Source of the DNA: an uncultured Campylobacter sp.
Lineage (GTDB): Bacteria > Campylobacterota > Campylobacteria > Campylobacterales > Campylobacteraceae
NCBI RefSeq assembly: GCF_938045535.1
Contig: NZ_CALIMQ010000203.1
Coordinates: forward strand, 1-14,353
DNA: 14,353 nucleotides
Reading direction: 5' to 3'
This document shows, in pieces, positions 6,544-12,113 of this stretch. The stretch's first letter is position 1. Each line of letters begins with the position of its first letter. The translations under genes were made by a program, and so were the position numbers. The notes beneath the pieces were generated by a model. It did no database searches. It saw only the letters and a list, made by a program, of their open reading frames with translations, and was not told the origin of the DNA.

Positions 6544-8308
6544 CCGCGCGCGCTCGGCATGGATCGCAGACGGGACAGAAATTTCACGCGATGCGGACAA
6601 TTTGCACGAAATAAAACCGCTTGAAAGTGAAGGAATTTCAAATGGCACAAAAACTCTAAACGTCGCAATAGTTTCGAGTGACGCGGCGCAGAATTTAGAA
6701 GCGAAGCAAAATTTAAAAGCATCACAGAACTCAAAAGCAAAGCGTGATTTAAAAACGATGCGGAATTTAAAAATGTCAAAAGCTAGTAATGCCAGAAAAG
6801 AGGAGGCGCGAGCTAAGGACGCGGCAAGAAATTTAAAAGCAGAGCAAGCCGGAAGCGAGAGCAAAGGCGCAAATAATAGCGCAACGCAAATCCGCAAGAT
6901 AGTGATCTCGCGCTCCGACCTAAACGTCTTGAGCCTGCTCGCAAACGGCGCTTTCGGCAAGAGCTGCGAGCTACTGCGCCCAAGCAAGCTTAGCGTATGC
7001 GGCATAAATTTCGTTTTTTCCTGCGCGGACGCAAAAAAAGGCGATATTTTGGAGCTTTATCTTAGCAAGGACGGCATAGCCGAATGCGCCAAAAATTCGC
7101 TTAGCGGCGAGAGCGGCGCGTATTTGCTAGCCAAAGAATCACGCAACTTGCAGTATAGAGTTTCTGCTGCAGCGCAAAATGAGCAGAGTTTTGCGAAAAG
7201 CGGCGCAGGTTTCGCGCGCACTGCAAGTGCGCAAAGCGCTATAAACGCCACAAGCGAGGGCTTAGACCATATAGAAAGCCTTACTGCGAGCTATGATCAA
7301 ACTTTTACTCGCAGCACAGATACAAAATCCGTAGTAAATTCGGCGGGAAATTTTATCTCAAATTCCACCGAAAATTTCATCAAAAATTCTACTGCAAATC
7401 CCGCCTCTTGCGAGCTTGTCGCGCGCATAAGCGTTAGCGACGTTTATGCCCCAAGCGCAAGCGAGGTCGCAGGCTCAGTATTTCAAAACGCATACGCAGG
7501 GCAAACTGCGGTGCAAGGGCGCATCACGCTGCTAAAAAATGGTCTTGCAGAGCAAATCGCGCGCATAAAAAAAGTCGCAAGCTCGCTTGCCGCGCCTAAA
7601 ATTTCAGCGTTTTTTACCTGCGCCGATCCGATCCACCGCGTGCATGAGCGGCTGATTAGGCATATGATCGACAAGGCGGATTTCGTGGTGATTTTTTTAA
7701 CCGGCACGAATAGCACGGATGCCCTGCCCTACGAGCTACGCAAAAAAACGCTAAGCCATTTACTGCAAAATTTTTTGGTCGCGCAACGCGCCATGATGAT
7801 CGATCTGGGCTCGCTTGCGATTTTTGACGACAAGCCCGCACTGCAGTGCGCAATCGCAAAAAATTTAGGTATAAACAAAATAATTTTTGGGCAAAATCAC
7901 GCAAATATGGAGCTATTTTTCGAAGGCGGCGGCGTGCATTCGGTGCTGGACGAGTATCAAAAGCGCGGCGAAATCGAGATTTTGCTGATGCCCGAATACG
8001 TCTATTGCGAGAAGTGTAAGGTGCTAGTAAGCACCAAAAACTGCCCTCACGGCGCTCATCATCACGTGCATTACCGCACGCAAAATCTAAAAGCACTGCT
8101 GCGCGCGGGGATTTTGCCACCCGCGATTTTTATGCGTAAAGAGATCTCGGCGATGATTTTAAGCGAGCTTTTTCCCGCGCGGTTTTCAGATCTGCAAAAG
8201 CTCTACGACGAGCTTTTTCCAAACAGCGGGATCTTACAGAGCCACGGCGAGAGCGAGTTTTACGAGCAGCTGATGCAGCTGTATCAAACCAGCGCGCTAA
8301 AGACGTAG
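6521..8308 (+). CDS. ATP-sulfurylase-fold nucleotidyltransferase-like protein with two low-complexity insertions
   Basis: The protein has 595 residues from ATG 6521, chosen over an upstream in-frame ATG (6479) because AAAAGGA lies 6-7 nt before it. It overlaps the regulator gene by 23 nt. Residues 125-211 and 298-335 match the N-terminal PUA-like domain of ATP sulfurylases (SRSDLNVLSLLANGAFG; CELVARISVSDVYAPSASEV). Residues 360-545 match the catalytic domain, with DPIHRVHE carrying the HxxH and a Cys/His site at C496, C499, C508 and H510. However, the QTRN sulfate-binding motif reads TCAD (366-369), GRDHA reads GQNHA, and the ISGTxxR loop is altered. ATP sulfurylase activity is therefore doubtful. 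Insertions at about 1-122 (hexapeptide repeats) and 212-297 inflate its length. C. jejuni Cj1609 in the same position is called sulfate adenylyltransferase, as I recall. Confidence 0.85.
   Translation: MASQEKNSRARSAWIADGTEISRDADNLHEIKPLESEGISNGTKTLNVAIVSSDAAQNLEAKQNLKASQNSKAKRDLKTMRNLKMSKASNARKEEARAKDAARNLKAEQAGSESKGANNSATQIRKIVISRSDLNVLSLLANGAFGKSCELLRPSKLSVCGINFVFSCADAKKGDILELYLSKDGIAECAKNSLSGESGAYLLAKESRNLQYRVSAAAQNEQSFAKSGAGFARTASAQSAINATSEGLDHIESLTASYDQTFTRSTDTKSVVNSAGNFISNSTENFIKNSTANPASCELVARISVSDVYAPSASEVAGSVFQNAYAGQTAVQGRITLLKNGLAEQIARIKKVASSLAAPKISAFFTCADPIHRVHERLIRHMIDKADFVVIFLTGTNSTDALPYELRKKTLSHLLQNFLVAQRAMMIDLGSLAIFDDKPALQCAIAKNLGINKIIFGQNHANMELFFEGGGVHSVLDEYQKRGEIEILLMPEYVYCEKCKVLVSTKNCPHGAHHHVHYRTQNLKALLRAGILPPAIFMRKEISAMILSELFPARFSDLQKLYDELFPNSGILQSHGESEFYEQLMQLYQTSALKT
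6689..6778 (+). repeat. 18-bp (hexapeptide) tandem repeat, five units
   Basis: Residues 57-86 of the ATP-sulfurylase-like protein read as five hexapeptides: QNLEAK, QNLKAS, QNSKAK, RDLKTM, RNLKMS. The DNA core is AATTTAAAAGC, repeated every 18 bp with drift, and one outlying copy (RNLKAE) follows at residues 103-108. The segment is charged, likely disordered or helical, and lies before the conserved domain. Confidence 0.75.
7349..7396 (+). repeat. 24-bp (octapeptide) tandem repeat, two units
   Basis: Residues 277-292 read NFISNSTE then NFIKNSTA. At DNA level each unit pairs a GAAATTT-like word with AAATTC. It lies inside the second insertion (about 212-297), which splits the PUA-like domain. 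The word type is the same as in the spacers. Confidence 0.65.
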
Positions 8309-9053
8309 CTCTCGAGGTCGCAACGCAAAAAATGACGTGGAATTTGCGGAAGCTAGGCAGAGGGTAAAATTTCGCGGCGTTAGAATTTACGGCGGCTAGA
8401 CGTAAAGTAAAATTTCATAGTGCGGAAAGAAAGGACTGCGCGGAATTTTGTAGAATAAAGAGCGTCGGACGCAGATTTGGCGTAAAATTTTGTGGTGCGA
8501 CGAAGCTAAATTTTTAGAGCATTAGCAGCGGTACGATAAAACGAGCTTTAAATTTTAAAGTCTTGGCTTCGTAGCAAATTTATAACGGCGCAGTAAATTT
8601 TGCGGCGAAGCGAATTTAAAATTTTAAGGCGCGATGTATATGTAAGGCAGCACGGCAAATCTAAATTTTAAGCTTTCGGCAAGCGAGTTTAAATTTAGCC
8701 AGATGCTCGCAGTAAGTCGCAGTGCATAAATTTGGGCGAGGCACAACGACTGCCACTCGCGCAAAATGCCGTGCGTTTGCGGACGGGTTTGAAAACTCCG
8801 CGCAGGCGAGCAAAATTTTAAAATTTTTACGCAAATGAGTAGAATTTTAAAATTCCTACATTAACGAGCGAAATTTTTGTGGCGAGCGAGTAGAGCTGAT
8901 TTCGTGTAGGCGGGCAAATTAATTCTACATGCACGAATGAAATTTAAAATTTCCTAGCATGCACGAACGAAATTTAAAATTTTCGCACGCGAGCAGATGC
9001 CCTAATTAAAATAAGCGGTAAAATTTTAAAAAGCAAAATTTAAAAGGACAATT
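8309..9053. other. Gene-free spacer rich in AAATTT words
   Basis: No credible gene was found on either strand. AATT cores recur throughout (for example 8341, 8368, 8384, 8411, 8444, 8486, 8509, 8551, 8577, 8596, 8613) within GC-rich filler. A 16-bp run AAAATTTTAAAATTTT lies at 8812-8827. I see no RNA gene, no convincing terminator after the upstream gene, and no clear promoter for pgpA. Confidence 0.55.
8803..8995. repeat. Degenerate tandem array, about 22-30 nt spacing
   Basis: A core of GAGC, GAGT, GGGC, GAAT or GAAC followed by an AT-rich near-palindrome recurs at 8808, 8837, 8866, 8884/8888, 8912, 8935, 8965 and 8991. The last two full units are nearly identical: 8928-8952 and 8958-8982 differ at one base over 25 nt and begin CATGCACGAA. 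The repeats are too variable for a CRISPR array. Confidence 0.55.
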
Positions 9054-9590
9054 ATGGATAAAATTTTCGTTACATTTTTCGGCGCGGGGCTACTAAAGCC
9101 CGCACCGGGCACCTGGGGTAGCATTGCAGGCTGGATAGTGGGGCTTGCAATCTTGATGCTCGCGGGCGAAGTGACGCTGTTTTTGTGCGCCGCTCTCGTC
9201 TTTTTCGTCTCGCTTAAGATCGTAAGCGATTACGAAAGGCGGGTAGGCGCGCACGATAACAGCGAGATCGTAATCGACGAGGTAGTGGGGGTGTGGATCG
9301 CGATGTGCGTCGCAGCGCCCGTGGGCGAGATCTTTTCGCTGCCGCTACCGGAGCTAATCGCGGGCTTTGAGAGCAGCAGGATCTCGGCCCTTGCGATGAT
9401 TTTGGCGCTGCTGTTTTTCAGGGCGTTTGACATCCGCAAACCCTCGATCATCGGGCGCGTGGATCGCGACGTACCAGGCGGGCTCGGCGTGATGCTAGAT
9501 GACGTGCTGGCGGGCTTTTTCGCGGGGCTTGGGGTTTTGATAGTTATCTCTTTAGGGATCAAGCTCGGTGCCGCAGGATTGATTTTTTAA
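9054..9590 (+). CDS. pgpA: Phosphatidylglycerophosphatase A
   Basis: This 178-residue integral membrane enzyme dephosphorylates phosphatidylglycerophosphate to phosphatidylglycerol in the inner membrane. Family signatures in order are FFGAGLLKPAPGTWGS (8-23), HDNSEIVIDEVVGVW (67-81, with the acidic D75 and E76), FFRAFDIRKP (121-130), and the active-site region DRDVPGGLGVMLDDVLAG (137-154). Hydrophobic membrane segments lie at about 25-57, 78-90, 110-125 and 150-172. The length is typical. The start is ATG with AAAGGA 6 nt upstream. It follows the ATP-sulfurylase-like gene as in C. jejuni (recalled), but here a 745-nt repeat-rich spacer separates them, so it may have its own promoter. Confidence 0.95.
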   Translation: MDKIFVTFFGAGLLKPAPGTWGSIAGWIVGLAILMLAGEVTLFLCAALVFFVSLKIVSDYERRVGAHDNSEIVIDEVVGVWIAMCVAAPVGEIFSLPLPELIAGFESSRISALAMILALLFFRAFDIRKPSIIGRVDRDVPGGLGVMLDDVLAGFFAGLGVLIVISLGIKLGAAGLIF

Positions 9591-9600
9591 ACTTTTTGGA

Positions 9601-9619
9601 TGTGTTTATGGCAAACACA
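9601..9619 (+). terminator. Perfect 7-bp hairpin just after pgpA
   Basis: TGTGTTT (9601-9607) pairs exactly with AAACACA (9613-9619) around a 5-nt loop, 11 nt after the pgpA stop. There is no following T tract, only a T run before it, so an efficient intrinsic terminator is doubtful. Confidence 0.3.
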
Positions 9620-9783
9620 GCGCGATTGCGGATGCTTGCTCGGTTGCCAGGAATATAGCTCATTTATCGGATACAGTGCGTTTAGTGACAGCGCAAAATT
9701 CTGCCGCTTAAAATTTTGCATGGTTAAATTCCAAAAATTTAGCTGCGCATGGGCTAGGAGCGTAAAATTTTAAAATTTAATCG

Positions 9784-9903
9784 CTAGTTACAGGAACCCG
9801 TAGCATAGTGCATCAAATTTTCGGCAATATTCACCGCTTCGTTTGCGACATTGCCGTAAAATACCGATAGCGGCACAAGAAATTTCGGAAGGACGGAGCA
9901 AAA
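9784..9903 (-). pseudogene. Possible C-terminal remnant of a PhoU-like gene
   Basis: On the minus strand the frame ending at TAG 9786-9784 reads ...FYGNVANEAVNIAENLMHYATGSCN. This aligns by eye with the C-terminus of PhoU-family proteins, whose signature is close to RIGDHAVNIAE followed by a TGE-like end. The matching part (about 9787-9861) lies mostly before the hydrolase gene; further upstream the frame runs antisense into it and I see no PhoU similarity there. So at most a truncated fragment remains. It may be chance, since the match spans about 20 residues. Confidence 0.3.
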
Positions 9904-10610
9904 TTCAAAAGAGCGCGATTGAGATACGCGGCATTCCCGCCGCCGTTTGGGGGAGCCGCTCGGAAAAGGTTTATATCTACGCTCACGGGCAAGGCGGAAG
10001 CAAAGATGATGCGGAACTTTTAGCTTCCGTCGTTTGCGAGCAAGGCTGGCAGGTAATTAGCTTTGATCTGTCCGAGCACGGACAGAGGCGGCACGAGCCC
10101 GCTTCTTGCGATCCGCGGCGCGCTATTTTAGAATTTCGCGAAATTTTATTGTATGCAAAGAAGTGCTGGGACGAGGTCGCGCTGTTTGCCGTTAGCCTAG
10201 GGGCATGGCTCGGCCTGCAAAGCTTCCGCGACGAAAAGCTTAGCGACTGCCTCTTCGTCTCGCCGATACTTGATATGAAATATGTTATTTCAAATATTAT
10301 GCGTAGGGCCGGTATCAGCCAGGAGCGATTGAAGCAAGAGCGGATGATTTTGACCCCTGTCGGGCAACCGCTTTTTTGGGAATATTGGAGTTTTGTTTTG
10401 AACAATCCGATCACTAAGTGGGAAACGCCCAGTAGAATTCTATACGCAGAAAACGACGATATGACGCCTCTTTGTATCGTTAGAAATTTCGCGCAGAAGT
10501 TCGACTGCGACTTAAGCGTTATGAAAAACGGCGAGCATTGGTTCCATACGCCGCAGCAGTTAGATTATTTACGCAGATGGATCAAATCGGCGGTTGAGAA
10601 TCGGCGATAA
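9843..10610 (+). CDS. Alpha/beta hydrolase of unknown substrate
   Basis: The frame is 255 codons from a TTG at 9843. The core is an alpha/beta hydrolase: the HGQGG oxyanion motif (YIYAHGQGGS, about 42-51), a nucleophile elbow FAVSLGAW (about 114-121, Ser as nucleophile), a late acid in YAENDDMTP (about 201-209), and catalytic His in GEHWFHTP (about 232-239). It is cytoplasmic, with no signal peptide, and no substrate can be named. The 5' end is unclear. The TTG has no ribosome site, and similarity seems to begin near residue 20. GGAAGGA at 9887-9893 instead sits 9 nt before an in-frame ATT (9903), a rare start codon, so the true start may be there or may be lost. Its position between two minus-strand remnants suggests insertion or rearrangement. 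Confidence 0.75.
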   Translation: MRHCRKIPIAAQEISEGRSKIQKSAIEIRGIPAAVWGSRSEKVYIYAHGQGGSKDDAELLASVVCEQGWQVISFDLSEHGQRRHEPASCDPRRAILEFREILLYAKKCWDEVALFAVSLGAWLGLQSFRDEKLSDCLFVSPILDMKYVISNIMRRAGISQERLKQERMILTPVGQPLFWEYWSFVLNNPITKWETPSRILYAENDDMTPLCIVRNFAQKFDCDLSVMKNGEHWFHTPQQLDYLRRWIKSAVENRR

Positions 10611-10685
10611 AATTCTATGAGAGATTTTAAAACTCACACCCAAGCCCGCGCCGATGAAATTTCGCGCATTTTCGGGGTGCGAATT

Positions 10686-10805
10686 TCATAAATTTAAGAT
10701 GATCTTGATATTTTGCCTTAATACGCTTGTTTTATAAGGCGCTTTTCGTAAATCCCAGCTCGCATCGCCGTCGTACGAGGCATCTAGCTTCAAAAAGCAT
10801 ACATC
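10686..10805 (-). pseudogene. Possible C-terminal coding remnant, family unknown
   Basis: The minus-strand frame ending at TGA 10688-10686 gives 39 codons bounded upstream by another stop (10806-10808). Its composition is unusually protein-like: KLDASYDGDASWDLRKAP then YKTSVLRQNIKIILNL. It has no start codon or ribosome site. I cannot name the family. A short decayed gene end is the simplest reading, but chance is not excluded. Confidence 0.25.
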
Positions 10806-10984
10806 TCATAAATTTAATCGCAATAGCATAAATCATGACCTATATAAATTAGAAACTAAAATATTATTAAAATTTAGCCGATAAACTGTCAATACAAATA
10901 CAAAAATGCCGATTTTAAAGCTAAATTTTAAAAAAATGCCTATAAAGATGAATTTTTGAAATATTAGCATGTTTTTGGCAAGAG

Positions 10985-11010
10985 GTGTGAGCCGACGTAC
11001 GGCTACGCAC
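10985..11010. other. Hairpin, 10-bp stem with one bulge
   Basis: GTGTGAGCCG (10985-10994) pairs with CGGCTaCGCAC (11000-11010) with a single bulged A and a loop of ACGTA. No T tract follows on either strand. It lies downstream of the three-gene minus-strand operon and may be part of its 3' structure. Confidence 0.35.
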
Positions 11011-11022
11011 TTCACTAGTACT

Positions 11023-11073
11023 ATCGCGCTTATGCTGCACGGATGCTTTACGAATCCATAGCAGTAGCGCGAT
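11023..11073 (-). terminator. Long stem-loop just after the pilin-like gene
   Basis: ATCGCGCT (11023-11030) pairs with AGCGCGAT (11066-11073). Inside, CTGC (11035-11038) pairs with GCAG (11061-11064) and GGAT (11041-11044) with ATCC (11054-11057), leaving a 9-nt loop. The outer stem begins 13 nt past the pilin-like gene stop. On the plus strand it is followed by TAAATTTTAAAAATT. With genes converging on it, a weak bidirectional terminator is the likeliest role. Confidence 0.4.
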
Positions 11074-11086
11074 TAAATTTTAAAAA

Positions 11087-11554
11087 TTATTTGCCTATTC
11101 TAAAGCCATTTAACTTCATATAAGTCGTATCTTTATGAAATGCTTCGCATCGCTCCCTGTTGCGATTGATATTCGAGGTCTCGAAAAAATATCCATCACT
11201 ATCTTGACGCAAGGTGATCGTCGCGCAAAAGATCATATCGTTTTTGAGTTTCGGTCCTACTCCGTAATCAAAGGATTGATTTAAAGTGACGGTTTTTTCT
11301 AGATCGCTATCACTAAACTGCCTGGAGCCCGTCATACTTTTAAGCATTCTAAATCCACCTTGATTGAGGTAATCTCTTTGTATATCCTTAAATATACCTT
11401 CAAGCTCGACTGCGTAAGCTTTTACTAAAACCTCATCCTTAGCGCCGGTAAGTTTCGGCATCACGATCTTTACTATCACGAAGATTATAATAGCTAAAAA
11501 TATTATCCCGCTTACGCCGCCGCCTACTGCCGCACCTTTTCTCATTTTCATCAT
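11087..11554 (-). CDS. Single-pass membrane protein resembling a pseudopilin
   Basis: The protein has 155 residues. A short basic N-terminus (MMKMRK) and a Gly-rich turn precede one hydrophobic helix (about 14-33), which continues into an amphipathic stretch (LVKAYAVELEGIFKDIQRDYL, about 43-63), then a beta-rich periplasmic part with two cysteines, C110 and C136, placed as in pilin disulfide loops. The canonical prepilin site G|FTLIE is absent. The topology and two-Cys pattern suggest a minor pseudopilin or similar envelope protein, possibly linked to the Campylobacter DNA-uptake apparatus; this is inference from shape only. The start overlaps the previous stop by ATGA, with AAGGAG 6 nt upstream. 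I recall a similar small trio next to uvrB in C. jejuni (Cj0681-Cj0683). Confidence 0.8.
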   Translation of the reverse strand: MMKMRKGAAVGGGVSGIIFLAIIIFVIVKIVMPKLTGAKDEVLVKAYAVELEGIFKDIQRDYLNQGGFRMLKSMTGSRQFSDSDLEKTVTLNQSFDYGVGPKLKNDMIFCATITLRQDSDGYFFETSNINRNRERCEAFHKDTTYMKLNGFRIGK

Positions 11555-11787
11555 TTTACTCCTTCGTCGATGTCCTTTACCAAGGCATCTATTTTTTTAT
11601 TAAGCATGAAATTTTCATAGCTTTTTTGGATATAAGCTTCAAGCAGTTCGCCCGCATCCAGATGATCGCTGCCGCGAGTTAAAATCCGCCAGTCCCTGCC
11701 GAAGACCTTCGCAAAGTCATCATCCAGGCTTATCGCGTATTTTTTCGTCAAAGACTTACTCGTCAGCTGAACTGAAATTTCTTTCAT
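11551..11787 (-). CDS. Small cytoplasmic hypothetical protein
   Basis: This 78-residue acidic, soluble protein is not recognised. Residues 1-20 look like two beta strands (KEISVQLTSKSLTKKYAISL); the remainder is helical, ending LNKKIDALVKDIDEGVK. There is no signal peptide or membrane segment. It is joined to both neighbours by ATGA overlaps (11784-11787 upstream, 11551-11554 downstream), so the three genes are probably translated together. It could be a partner of the coiled-coil protein encoded just before it. Confidence 0.75.
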   Translation of the reverse strand: MKEISVQLTSKSLTKKYAISLDDDFAKVFGRDWRILTRGSDHLDAGELLEAYIQKSYENFMLNKKIDALVKDIDEGVK

Positions 11788-12044
11788 TTCTCGCCTAAAT
11801 TGTCGCCCGCCAAAATATCATCGATCTGCTTGCTTAGATCCTCATCGCTCATCTTGCGATATGCCAGATCGTTTTCAAGCGTGCCGAGTTGCATTCCCAA
11901 AGCCTCGTTTTGCGCCTTGACCGTCGCTAGCTCAGTGCGTAGCTTTTCGTTTTCGTCCCTAGCTTCGCTATAGCGTCTAATCAGCTCAGCTACTTTATTG
12001 CTTAAGCCCTCGACCTTTTTCTCTTCGTCAAAGATTGATTCCAT
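11784..12044 (-). CDS. Small coiled-coil protein
   Basis: The protein has 86 residues. Residues 5-67 are a near-continuous helix with heptad-like Leu, Ile and Val spacing (VEGLSNKVAELIRRYSEA, then ENEKLRTELATVKAQNEA), followed by an acidic tail (DEDLSKQIDDILAGDN). It resembles ZapB-type or generic small coiled-coil proteins, but the family is not identifiable from sequence alone. The start ATG (12044) has AAGGCG 7 nt upstream. It is the first gene of a three-gene unit divergent from uvrB, with only a short shared promoter region. Confidence 0.75.
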   Translation of the reverse strand: MESIFDEEKKVEGLSNKVAELIRRYSEARDENEKLRTELATVKAQNEALGMQLGTLENDLAYRKMSDEDLSKQIDDILAGDNLGEK

Positions 12045-12061
12045 TATTTCGCCTTTTCTGA

Positions 12062-12067
12062 TATAAT
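12062..12067 (+). promoter_or_regulatory. -10 element for uvrB, which decides the uvrB start
   Basis: TATAAT preceded by CTGA (CTGATATAATTT) is an excellent Campylobacter -10. Transcription should begin at about 12073-12076, so the in-frame ATG at 12072 would lie at or before the transcript start. That favours the downstream TTG at 12114 as the real start. The same AT block probably also serves the divergent trio. Confidence 0.6.
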
Positions 12068-12113
12068 TTAAATGAAGATATTACCCAATTTTGGCTTTAA
12101 AAAAGGAAAAATT

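Larger units (their letters stand above)
10611..11086. other. Gene-poor, low-GC spacer
   Basis: Apart from the coding remnant and the hairpins listed separately, I see no supported gene in these 476 nt. The segment 10840-10980 is markedly AT-rich compared with the rest of the window. A 60-codon minus-strand frame (10833-11015) has no ribosome site and looks fortuitous. Confidence 0.5.

Noticed and set aside
6246..7005. Two long minus-strand frames opposite the regulator and ATP-sulfurylase-like genes
   Set aside because: They are antisense shadows of well-supported coding frames.
8630..8830. Open minus-strand frame without a start in the pgpA upstream spacer
   Set aside because: It has no start codon or recognisable motif and passes through repeat words.
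8803..8995. CRISPR array
   Set aside because: Repeat units differ in length and sequence, spacers are short and AT-rich, and no cas genes are near.
10833..11015. 60-codon hydrophobic minus-strand frame
   Set aside because: It lies in low-GC DNA where Phe/Ile/Leu codons arise by composition, has no ribosome site, and runs through a hairpin.
10969..11061. 30-codon plus-strand small frame starting MFLARGVSRR
   Set aside because: There is no ribosome site and it overlaps both hairpins.
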